Notes under the pieces: generated by a model
The model's database searches: none
What the model was told of the DNA's origin: nothing
Seen by the model: only the letters and a program-made list of their open reading frames with translations
In this document: positions 19,607 to 28,252 of the stretch, one piece after another
Layout of the letters: each line of letters begins with the position of its first letter
How positions within the stretch are numbered: position 1 is the first letter of the stretch
Assembly (NCBI GenBank): GCA_018398585.1
Contig: JAGTTD010000001.1
Coordinates: forward strand, 7,194,501 to 7,258,500
Length of the DNA: 64,000 nt
From: Simmondsia chinensis
Taxonomy: Eukaryota > Streptophyta > Magnoliopsida > Caryophyllales > Simmondsiaceae
Direction of reading: 5' to 3'
Made by a program: the position numbers and the translations under genes

Positions 19607-20258
19607 AGGGTAAATTACATAAAATTTTCTGACTTTTGTTTCTATAATAGAAAACCCCCATTACAAATAAAACCACTCATTAAACCCCATCACTTTTAAA
19701 AATTTATCACTTTGCCTCCAAATAATTTTTTTTGACCATTTTGCCTCTCAAAATAAAATAGTTAAGTATTTGATTTTATTTTTAGGAAGGATTTTGTAGT
19801 TTGAAGAAAAATAAGATCTTTTTATATTTATAGAAAAAAAGGGTTTTCTATATTTATAAAAATTATTATTTTAATTAATTAGATAGTAGTGACATTATAA
19901 TATCAACAAAAATATTATATTTTATCTTATAATATTTTTTATCTTCTAAACTTATAATATCATTACTATAATTACTTAAAATAATTATATTTTTTATAAA
20001 TATAGAAAATCTCCTTAATTTTAATGCGAAAAACATAAATATTTTTTAAATTTTTGCCTAATAATATAAAACTCCATTCTAAAAACATAATTAAACATTT
20101 AACCCCCTCACTTTTGAGGGGCAAAATGATCAAAAAAAGTTGCATGGGGGTTAATTGATAAATTTTTAATAGTAAGGAGTTTTCTGAGTGCTTTTATTTG
20201 TGAGGAGGGTTTTCTATTTTTAAAGCAAAAGACAGGGAGATTTTCTATAATTTATCCT
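19607..20258. mobile_element. Long-TIR non-autonomous DNA element (652 bp, MITE-like)
   Basis: The first ~115 bp and last ~115 bp are inverted repeats of each other: agggtaaattac at the left against its counterpart ending aatttatcct at the right, with matching gaaaacccyc, caaataaaa and aaaatttatca words inside. The element is flanked by atttt on both sides (19602-19606, 20259-20263), a 5-bp TSD. There is no coding capacity. The middle is AT-rich. The superfamily cannot be set from this sequence. Confidence 0.82.
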
Positions 20259-20478
20259 ATTTTAATCTCTCAACCTCAGGCTTTTGAATATTTGTTTTTA
20301 GAGTTATTTTGTATTAGGTATGTTGCCTATTTCTTATGTCATTTTATTTTATAGAGTTTAAATTGAATTTAAAAGGATCTTTATAATTTCAGTTATAATT
20401 GCGAATTTTAATTGCGTGATTTAAATGTGGTCAATTGTAGTTTTAGGCTTTTTATATATTGAAACTAATATCTCCATT

Positions 20479-20515
20479 CCAGAACCATACGTGAGATTTT
20501 CATCTCATATGGCTC
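20479..20515 (-). ncRNA. Group II intron domain V fragment (plastid-derived)
   Basis: On the minus strand GAGCCATATGAGATGAAAAT followed by CTCACGTATGGTTCTGG fits the conserved hairpin of organellar group II introns, where domain V is the catalytic core. The intron of origin (for example ycf3, clpP or another) cannot be decided from this short piece. Only the fragment is present, so it is not functional. Confidence 0.7.
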
Positions 20516-20744
20516 CTCCCTTATATGTAAAGAATACTTGCCTAAAATATATGATCCTTTTTTAAATGGGCCCTATCGTAGAATAATAAAAAAATGCTTT
20601 TCAATCGATTTGAAAATGCTGTAACTGTAAGAAATGAAATGTCCCAATATTTTTTTTTTATACATGTCAAAATGACGAAAAAAGGTTTACTTGTTGCTAA
20701 TACAATCTATCCTCTATTCTTCTATAGATCCCTTGTTTCACTCC

Positions 20745-20921
20745 AATAGCAAAATGGAGCTTGTTCTATCGTTGATCATAGATTTCGCTATGAAAAATTT
20801 GAATGGGAGTTTGAAGAAGGGGAAGGAGCCCTCAACCCACAACTGATGGAGGAGCATTTATTTAATCAAATAGTTTGGGCTCCTAGAATATGGCATCCCT
20901 GGGGCTTTCTATTTGATCCGT
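20745..20921 (+). pseudogene. ycf2: Plastid ycf2 fragment in nuclear DNA
   Basis: The translation around 20772-20920 reads [20 protein letters not shown], then [23 protein letters not shown], a well-conserved stretch near the Ycf2 C-terminus. Ycf2 is a large plastid protein linked to import motor function. The piece is about 170 bp, has a few changes from plastid sequence, and stops where ndhJ-like DNA is joined on. Confidence 0.88.
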
Positions 20922-21007
20922 TGATAATGAGAATAATAAATACATGGAATAAAAAAGATTGAAATATTCTTACTTTTTTTATTTCCACTAGAGATTAGGA
21001 TAGATGG

Positions 21008-21113
21008 GCAGATTTTCAAGAACGGGAATCTTATGATGTGTTAGGAATCTTTTATGATAATCATCCACGCCTGAAACGTATTTTAATGCCCGAAAGCTGG
21101 ATAGGATGGCCCC
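21008..21113 (+). pseudogene. ndhJ: Plastid ndhJ fragment in nuclear DNA
   Basis: The translation reads [20 protein letters not shown] then [14 protein letters not shown], the C-terminal region of plastid NdhJ, a subunit of the NDH complex for cyclic electron flow. In plastid genomes ndhJ is far from ycf2, so the adjacency here is a rearranged mosaic. Only about 35 codons are present. Confidence 0.88.
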
Positions 21114-21198
21114 ATACCATATCTCAATGGATTAACGTAATTTTTCTACCACATGTGCATTCACATAATGATGGTGGTTTTCCAAAATAAAACTTTGT

Positions 21199-21269
21199 TG
21201 CCCTCGCGGGATCACGACCCTTTGTCCCGGCCATTGTAGCACGTGTGTCGCCCAGGGCATAAGGGGCAT
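21199..21269 (-). rRNA. rrn16: Plastid 16S rRNA fragment (rrn16) in nuclear DNA
   Basis: On the minus strand it reads ATGCCCCTTATGCCCTGGGC, then GACACACGTGCTACAATGGC and CGGGACAAAGGGTCGTGATC, the highly conserved helix 34-41 region of bacterial/plastid 16S rRNA. About 71 bp survive. It belongs to the same mosaic as ycf2 and ndhJ. A mitochondrial route (plastid DNA already in mtDNA) is also possible. Confidence 0.88.
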
Positions 21270-21615
21270 CAATGCTTCAATATACTTTTCTTTTTCCCTT
21301 TTCTTCATGTTCGTATATATAGAGTTTAGTTATCATTGTTATGAATTTTTGCTCTATTCTTTTATATTCAACATATTTTTTAATTGTGTAATTTAAATTT
21401 TAATATATGCTTTAGATATTATGTTTTTATTGTTTTATGGTTTAGAAAAACTACATCCACATAGGCACTCTAAAAATCTTGAATTAGAGAAATAATAGTA
21501 TAGTAGTAGTGGTAGTAATAATAATAATGATACTAACAATAATAATAATAGTACTAGTCTTTTCCCGTGCATTACACGGTTGATGTTTACATTGTGAAAA
21601 TATTTCTATAGTATA
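21270..21615. other. AT-rich flank with ATA/ATT microsatellite
   Basis: No gene seen. 21506-21552 holds imperfect tag/ata/aat trinucleotide repeats. At 21558-21575 there is a cccgtgcattacacggt motif, a near-palindrome that also occurs near 57200 and 57540. Confidence 0.6.
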
Positions 21616-21620
21616 GTATT

Positions 21621-22117
21621 TGTGCGGAAATAAACAATTTACTCGGATCTCAATCGAATCAAATACCATGACAATAACGAGAAACAATCGGACTAAAAGA
21701 GAAACGAAACAATAGACACAATGATTTAAGTGGAAACCCCTTTACAATTGAAAGGGAAGAAAACCACGGGCGAAGATCGGAGCTTTTATTATTGAAACAA
21801 AAGAAGAAGAAGAATTACAATATTCTCTCACACACTCAATTTGATTGGGGCGGCGCCGCAATAGGGAAAACCTCACTTTGACTTTTGGATACCTTATGAC
21901 GTACCCTACGTCCTATTTATAGATGCGCGGAAACCCTGTTTCCCGATCGATCGGGGAGTCCCGATCGATCGGTTCCTCAACCATCGATCGGCCCGCTCTC
22001 TGGATGCGTCCCTCTTTTACGTAACATTCCCAATCGATCGAGCTCCACCCGATCGATCGAGCTCTCCATGACCCTTCTCCTCAATGCGCCAAGTAATTTT
22101 GAGACATTTATCTAGCA
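21621..22117 (-). repeat. Copia-D 3' LTR (497 bp)
   Basis: Pairs with 26204-26701. Element-sense U3 carries five cgatcgatc-type palindromes (about 21940-22065), then a TATA box CTATAAATAG at 21913-21922, then the transcribed part. The polypurine-like tract next to it is weak. Confidence 0.93.
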
Positions 22118-22204
22118 AATCTCCACCATGGCTCAAAATCAACATCAACAATAAAACAACTCCACCTTCTCCACAAACGCTCCCTCAATCAGGGCTAACA
22201 TACA

Positions 22205-22402
22205 TCAAACTGAAAGACCCACCAAATTCGAGCAATGCTCGAACTTGCTTCCTGGTAGAACTTTTGTGAACATATCAGCTGGGTTATCTTCAGTCCCAAT
22301 CTTCCTCAACTCCACCTTCCGCTCGTCATTCTGATCTCTGATAAAGTGATGCTTCACATCAATATGTTTCGTTCGATCGTGATGAGTCATCTGATCTTTC
22401 AC
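22205..22402 (-). pseudogene. Copia-D RNase H C-terminus
   Basis: Reads TKHIDVKHHFIRDQNDERKV, then IGTEDNPADMFTKVLPGSKF, the standard C-terminal end of copia RNase H (the RTKHIDxRxHFIR and ADxxTK motifs). It is separated from the main RNase H frame by a stop near 22447. Confidence 0.88.
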
Positions 22403-22447
22403 TAGGTGAATAGTGGACTGACTATCACAGTATACTCTAACTATTCC

Positions 22448-23257
22448 CTACTCGACACTGATTTCACTGATCAATCCCCTCAACCAGACGGCTTCTTTGA
22501 ATGCTTCTGTTACTACGATGTACTCGGTCTCGGTAGTAGACTGTGCAGTAACAGGCTGCAAACACGCTCTCCAACTGATAGCTGTGTCACCTAAACAAAA
22601 CACATACCCTGAAGTGGACTTCCTCTTATCAAGGTCTCCACCATAGTCAGAATATACATACCCAACCAAACAGCACTTACTTTTTCCATATTCCAAACAC
22701 AAATCAGAGGTTCCACGAAGATACCTGAGAATCCACTTTACTGCATGCCTATGTTCTCTGCCCGAATTCACCATGTACCTACTAACTCTGCTCACAGCAA
22801 AAACAATATCTGGACGCGTGCAAACCATCGCATACATAATACTGCCCACTGCACTAGAATAAGGAATCTGAGACATGTACCTGTCGTCCTCCTCAGTCTG
22901 AGGCGAATCTAACGATGAGAGTCTGAAATAAGCTGCTAAGGGCGTGCTAACCGGGTTAGCATCCTTCATATGAAACTTGTCTAACACCTTCTCAATATAC
23001 TTCTCTTGAGACAAGTATAATTTTCCAGCTTCTCGGTCTCTATGAATTTCCATGCCTAATATCTTCTTAGTTGCTCCAAGATCCTTCATCTCAAATTCAC
23101 TCTTCAGCATTGATTTCAAGTCATCGACATCTTTCATATCTCGTGCTGCAATCAACATATCATCAACGTACAAAAGCAAATAAACAAAGCCTGAATCTGT
23201 CTTTCTGAAGTACACACAACTGTCGTACTTACTCCTGATGTAATCATGACTTGTCAT
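22448..23257 (-). pseudogene. Copia-D RT palm and RNase H
   Basis: The 269-residue open stretch has LLLYVDDMLIAA with both catalytic aspartates, KDLGATKKILGMEI, then IPYSSAVGSIMYAMVCTRPD, the RNase H motifs GYVYSDYGGDLDKRKSTSG, GDTAISW and TETEYIVVTEAFKEAVW. These are complete for this half. It is separated from the RT N-terminal half by a frameshift at about 23260-23275. Confidence 0.9.
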
Positions 23258-23273
23258 GAACTAAACAAATCTC

Positions 23274-23879
23274 CTATACCCTAGGAGATTGCTTTAAACC
23301 ATATAAAGACCTTTTAAGCAAACACACATGATCTTCTTTTCCTTCAACAACAAAACCTTCGGCCTGATGCATAAAGATACTCTCTTCTAGTTCACCATGC
23401 AAGAATGCAGTTTTTACATCCAATTGTTCGAGTTCAAAGTCATGCATGGCAACCAAAGACAAAAATTCACGAATCGAAGTGTGTCTAACTACAGGTGAGA
23501 AAATACCATGAAAATCAACACCTTGTACCTGACTGTAGCCTTTAGCTACCAAACGTGCCTTGTACCTTGCATCTTCCACTCCAGGAATGCCCTCTTTTTT
23601 CTTGAAGACCCATTTGCATCCAACTGGTCTTTTCCCTGTAGGAGGCTTCACCAGTTCCCAAGTCTGATTCTTATGAAGAGACTGCATCTCTTCATTCATA
23701 GCAACGAGCCACTTCTCAGCATCTAATCTCGATACAGCCTCTGTATATGAAGTCAGTTCACTGTCATCTAACGTTTCAGCAGTAGAGAGGGCATAGTCAA
23801 TCATCTCGTCATACCCATATCTCTCAGGAGGCCTGATCTGTCGCCTCGGTCTACCACCAGCTATAGTAATATTCTCCAC
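23274..23879 (-). pseudogene. Copia-D RT N-terminal half
   Basis: Reads PRRQIRPPERYGYDEM, AMNEEMQSLHKNQTWELV, PVGCKWVFKKKEG, KARLVAKGYSQVQGVD, LEQLDVKTAFLHGELEE and CLLKRSLYGLKQSPR: all the usual N-terminal blocks of copia RT. The frame shifts just after KQSPR, where RQWYKRFD would normally follow. Confidence 0.9.
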
Positions 23880-24002
23880 CTGCTGACCTGTTTCTGCATT
23901 ATCAGTAACAACATCAGAAACCCGTACCTGAGGTGCTGGAATACTCTCTACCTGAACAATCTGCTGATCTGACTGTATCTCTGTATCATCAGGTGTCTCA
24001 AC

Positions 24003-24527
24003 CTAAACTGTATCTCTGTCAATGGAGGGCGTGTGTGGCGGATTAAGTAGAGCAGACTTATTGAAAGTAACATCTCTACTAGTCAGAAACTTCTGAACAC
24101 ATGGATCCCACAATCTATATCCCTTCACACCTGAGGTATAACCAAGAAAGATGCACTTCTTGGCCCTAGGCTCTAGCTTTCCATCATTAACATATGCATA
24201 TGCAGGACAACCAAAAACTTTGATCTGAGAATAATCAGAAGTTGAGCCAGACCATACTTCTTCAGGAGTCTTCATCTGTAATGAAGAATGCGGTGTCTTG
24301 TTCACAAGGTAGCAAGCCATGCTAACTGCTTCTGCCCACCATTCTCTCTTTAAACCTGCATTTGAAAGCATACAACGAGCCTTCTCAAGTAACGTCCTGT
24401 TTAACCTTTCAGCCACTCCATTTTGCTGAGGTCGACCTGTACATGTCCTGTGTCTGACTATGCCCTGATCTTCACAAAATTTAGTGAAGTCCCCTTCGAA
24501 AAACTCAAGACCATTATCAGTCCTCAA
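24003..24527 (-). pseudogene. Copia-D integrase catalytic core
   Basis: Contains RTDNGLEF (second catalytic Asp) and TGRPQQNGVAERLNRTLLEK (catalytic Glu), then FGCPAYAYV and KKCIFLGYTSGVKGYRLW, the C-terminal integrase region. The first catalytic Asp (HSDLWGPS) is in the neighbouring frame at 24603-25292. A stop in TGKPIK(stop) at about 24550 separates the two. Confidence 0.9.
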
Positions 24528-24602
24528 CCTCTTGATTGGCTTCCCTGTCTATTTTTCAAGTAGAATTTTTCACTTCTTGAAGATATCATACACTTCATTT
24601 TT

Positions 24603-25292
24603 CTACTTAAGAAAATAGACCCAAACTTTACGTGAGTAGTCATCAGTGAACATTAGAAGATACCTGGACCCACCTTTAGAAGCCACTCTGGAAGGTCCCC
24701 ACAGATCAGAATGTATGTAGTCTAACATTTCCTTGGTCTGATGCACTGCTGTCTTGAAGCTGACTCTCTTCGGCTTCCCATAAATACAATGCGCACAGAA
24801 TTCCATCAGTCCTGTTGACTGACCACAAAGAAGTTCCCTCTTACTCAGCTCAGACAATGCTTTGTCACCAATATGACCCATTCTCATGTGCCATAGTCTT
24901 GTGATTTCTGCATCTGTCATAGCAGATGTGGAAACAGCAACTGCACCTGTCACGGTTGTACCTGCAAGCTCATACAAAGTACCAACCCTATTTCCTTTCA
25001 TCACAATTAACGCACCCTTACTAACCCGCATGACTCCACCTTCATCAGTGTACTTGTACCCATTAGACTCTAGGGTACCTAGAGAAATCAAGTTCTTTTT
25101 CAAATCCGGGACGTGACGAACATCACTTAAGGTTCTAATAGTTCCATCATACATTTTCACACGGACTGTTCCAACACCCACTACCTTACAAGCAGCATCA
25201 TTATTCATCAGGACAACCCCACCTTGTATAGACTTATACGTGGAGAACCAGTCTCTCTTTGGAGTAACATGAAACGAACAACCCGAATCCAT
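24603..25292 (-). pseudogene. Copia-D protease, pre-integrase and integrase zinc-binding part
   Basis: Begins with the protease motif VMDSGCSFHVTPKRDWF (catalytic Asp kept), runs through PDLKKNLISLGTLES and the zinc-binding WHMRMGHIGDKAL with C-X2-C, and reaches the integrase core HSDLWGPS and LMFTDDYSRKVWVYFLK before a stop. This segment is open for 229 residues. Confidence 0.9.
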
Positions 25293-25394
25293 GACCCACT
25301 TATCTATGGACCTGGACTGAGAATCAGCAACTAATAGAAACTCCCCCTCACTATCCTCCTCTAAAACACTAGCCTTAGCGGACTTGTCTTGACC

Positions 25395-25625
25395 CTAGTC
25401 ACCCTTGTTACCCTCTTTTGATTTATTCTTATATCTGTAACAGTCTTTCTTTATGTGCCCTTTCTTGTGACAATAGTGACACGACAGGTTCTTATGTCTA
25501 GATTTGGACCTAGACTTATTCCCACCATTGGAACCCCTATGATCTGGTCTACCTCTCACATGTAAGCCACTACCCGAGTCATTCACCGAGTTAGATAATT
25601 CCTTATCTACCCGTTCTTTACTCAC
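25395..25625 (-). pseudogene. Copia-D gag C-terminus with zinc knuckle
   Basis: Reads a Ser/Arg/Lys-rich stretch then CHYCHKKGHIKKDC, a proper C-X2-C-X4-H-X4-C knuckle. A TAG follows shortly (about 25393), before the protease. The frame is offset from the rest of gag by a small indel near 25630. Confidence 0.88.
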
Positions 25626-25636
25626 AAGGTTTCTTT

Positions 25637-26188
25637 TTACCTCATCAACAGTAATGGTTGGCCTACCCCGTATATCATGCTTTCTACGAAGCCCTTATAC
25701 GAATTAGATTGCGAACACAGTAATATCATAGCTTGATCATCGTCCTTAGGGACATCATACAAAGTCTTTAATTTATGTATAATTGAGATAAATTCGCTAA
25801 GATGGTTTTTAAGAGATGCACCTTCTGAAATACGAAAAGTGTACAACCACCGTTTCACTGCGAGTTTGTTGGAGACTGACTTGTGGCAAAACATGTCTAA
25901 CAATTTCTCCCATAACTCCATTGCGGTTTTAATCTCTAATATCTCTGACAAAACATCGTCAGCCAAACACAACTGTACAGCCGTGAGAGCCTTCTCATCC
26001 AACTCTTCCCATTGTGCCTCGGTCAAAGTTTTTGGTTTCTTCTCTTTTCCCTCCAGTGCTTTCTTCAAGCCGTTCTGAGTCAGAAGTCCTTTCACACGGA
26101 TTTGCCACAAGCTAAAGCTTCCCCGACCATTGAAGTTTTTAACCTCGGTTCTGATACCTGATGCCATTGTATCAATTCGAAGAACCAA
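25637..26188 (-). pseudogene. Copia-D gag N-terminal part
   Basis: Open for 183 residues: VKNFNGRGSFSLWQIRVKGL, LTEAQWEELDEKALTAVQLC, MELWEKLLDMFCHKSVSNKL. The likely start is the second Met (MASGIRTEV), as the first lies in the leader. It is nearly collinear with the Copia-C gag, showing common ancestry. Confidence 0.88.
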
Positions 26189-26200
26189 GCTCTGATACCA
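26189..26200 (-). other. Copia-D primer-binding site (initiator tRNA-Met)
   Basis: Minus-strand TGGTATCAGAGC three bases inside the 5' LTR; identical to the Copia-C site. Confidence 0.92.
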
Positions 26201-26203
26201 ATT

Positions 26204-26701
26204 TGTGCAGAAATAAACAATTTACTCGGATCTCAATCGAATCAAATACCACGACAATAACGAGAAACAATCGGACTAAAAGAGAAACGAAACAATAGAC
26301 ACAATGATTTACGTGGAAATCCCTTCACAATAGAAAAAGGAGAAAACCACAGGCGAAGATCGGAGCTTTTATTATTGAAACAAAAGAAGAAGAAGAATTA
26401 CAATATTCTTTCACACACTCAATTTGATTGGTGCGGCGCCGCAATAGGGAAAACCTCACTTTGACTTTTGGATACCTTATGACGTACCCTACGTCCGTAT
26501 TTATAGATGCGAGAAAACCCTATTTCCCGATCCATCGGGAAGTCCCGATCGATCGGCTCCTCACCGATCGATCGGCCCGCTCTCTGGATGCGTCCCTCTT
26601 TTACGTAACATTCCCGATCGATCGAGCTCCACCCAATCGATCGGGCTCTCCACGACCCTTCTCCTTAATGCGCCAAGTAATTTTGAGACATTTACCTAAC
26701 A
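26204..26701 (-). repeat. Copia-D 5' LTR (498 bp)
   Basis: Pairs with 21621-22117. Element-sense U3 has five cgatcgatc-type palindromes at about 26529-26646, one degenerate (gatccatcg), then the TATA box CTATAAATAC at about 26498-26507. Confidence 0.93.
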
Positions 26702-26749
26702 GTATTAAAAATGATTTAAATGAACTGATTGAAATATAGTAACCATTTT

Positions 26750-27060
26750 TGAAAAAATACCATAATTTGAATACATGCTTACAATTGTAACTAAAAAAGG
26801 TTGAAATAAACTTGAAGAAAAATTAATACTTTTTTACAAAAAATGCATAACCCAATCTCAGTTCAAAATATAGAATAAAAATTTAGATAAATTTAAGGAA
26901 GTAAATAATTTCTTAAATATTTTGTACTTTTGGATATATAATGTCAATTGTTTTGAAGATTTGAGAAAATTCAGTTAAGATATGTGAGGTTTAATAATGT
27001 ATTTTTCAAATGCTTAAAGTTTTAAAATATTTTTTACATATCATAAAGTTTGGCAACTTG
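26750..27060 (+). repeat. Left member of a host direct repeat flanking CACTA-B
   Basis: Words such as caattgtaac, ttcaaaatatagaataaaa, tagataaatttaa and cttaaatattttgtac recur in the same order at about 35300-35605. Removing CACTA-B leaves a period of roughly 740 bp, so an old tandem duplication preceded the transposon. Confidence 0.75.
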
Positions 27061-27230
27061 TTTTCTAGTATCCTCACCATAGTTATGTTAAGGTTCCATG
27101 AAATTATACTGATATGCTAATTAATAAAAATATCTAAAAACTAATGTAACTGGGGGTAAAAAGATCATTTACATTCAAAATAAATTTGAAAATTTTTAAA
27201 TACTCTAGAAAAGTTCAAATATTTTGAAAA

Positions 27231-27410
27231 CACTACAACAAAAAAGGGTAATTCTCGGCGCATAATTATCGGTGTTTATACAAACGTCGACAAATCTCGG
27301 GGTTTAAATGCGTCGAGACAAAGCGTCGAAAATTCTCGGCGATTTTAAACGACGCAAAAAATATCGGCGCTTATAAGAGCCGAGAATCTCGTCGGGTATA
27401 TATACCCCCA
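27231..27410 (+). repeat. CACTA-B 5' TIR and subterminal repeats
   Basis: Tip CACTACAACAAAA then repeated tcggcg/cgccga words in both orientations (ctcggcgc, atcggtg, cgtcgac, ctcggcga, atcggcgc). At 27394-27407 a perfect palindrome gggtatatataccc forms a TATA-like site just before the leader, in the same position as in CACTA-A. Confidence 0.85.
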
Positions 27411-27428
27411 ACAAACCCTAACCCTCAT

Positions 27429-27650
27429 GTGCTCACGTTCATCACCGTCGTCTCTCACCCTCACCTCCCGCAAACCCTAACCCTCGTCTCTCACTGTCGT
27501 CTCTCACCCTCACCCTCGCCGCCACGTTCGTCTCTCACCCTCACCTCCCGATTTCCAACCGCGTCGCCTCTCACCGTCGCCGCCGGCGTTCGCCTCTCAC
27601 CGTCGCCCCCCGCTTTCGTCTCTCACCCTCACCTTTCGATTTCATAGTTG
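27429..27650 (+). repeat. CACTA-B leader minisatellite
   Basis: Tandem variants of cgtctctcaccctcacc and cgcctctcaccgtcgccgcc. The reading frame across it is a repeat artefact (Ser/Pro/Leu-rich) and I do not regard it as a protein. Confidence 0.8.
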
Positions 27651-28252
27651 CTCTTGCTTTGCTGTTAGTATGTGATGTCCTTGCCCTAGTTTCGGTTTTT
27701 ATTTTTATTAGACTGCTTATTCTTCTACAAGTGTTATATCATTTGAGTTGGTTGAAGTAGTTGTATTATAGTTTTGTATTATCGCCGTTTCACACTTTCC
27801 CCTACTTCATGCGCATCCTTAATGCTATGGTTCGAATGATTCTATCATTGCATCTCATCATTTGAATTGATTAATACAAAAGATTGTTGTTTTGACGAAA
27901 TTCTTGTGTTACTGTGTTTGATTGATGTTTAAAATTATGTGTTGGTGGCGCTTGTGAGTTCAATTTGTTAATGTCAGGGAGATTAGATATCGATTTCATA
28001 ATTTTTAAATTTGGAAAAATAAAACTTTGTTGCTATATCCCTTATTTAGATGGATCCTTCACATTAGAGGATTAAAATTGATTACAAGGAACTCATGTAT
28101 CTTACTTTAATTTCTAACTTCTCCTAAGTCCCATTAATTATTTGTTTTTGTATTTGTATATATTTTGATTGGTTGATTAAATATTTGTCTTATGAACTCT
28201 ATCTTTTTTCAATTTTTAGGTAATTTGATTGCACTACTTAATATTTAGAGAT

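Larger units (their letters stand above)
21621..26701 (-). mobile_element. Copia-D: complete Ty1/copia element with both LTRs
   Basis: LTRs at 21621-22117 and 26204-26701 have TG...CA ends, and gtatt flanks both sides (21616-21620, 26702-26706). The internal 4.1 kb has gag, zinc knuckle, protease, integrase, RT and RNase H in order. All catalytic motifs I checked are kept, but the frame is cut by a few stops and frameshifts (about 25393, 25630, 24603, 24540, 23270, 22447). The LTRs look very similar, so insertion is fairly recent compared with Copia-A. Confidence 0.95.

Noticed and set aside
20700..21190. Functional plastid genes or a plastid contig
   Set aside because: The ycf2 and ndhJ pieces are short, carry substitutions, are in non-native order, and are surrounded by nuclear transposons.
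21199..21269. A functional rRNA gene
   Set aside because: Only about 71 bp of plastid 16S rRNA is present, joined to unrelated plastid pieces.
27429..27647. Ser/Pro/Leu-rich 72-residue frame
   Set aside because: It is the translated leader minisatellite of CACTA-B; unit number varies between copies and the frame is not conserved in CACTA-A.
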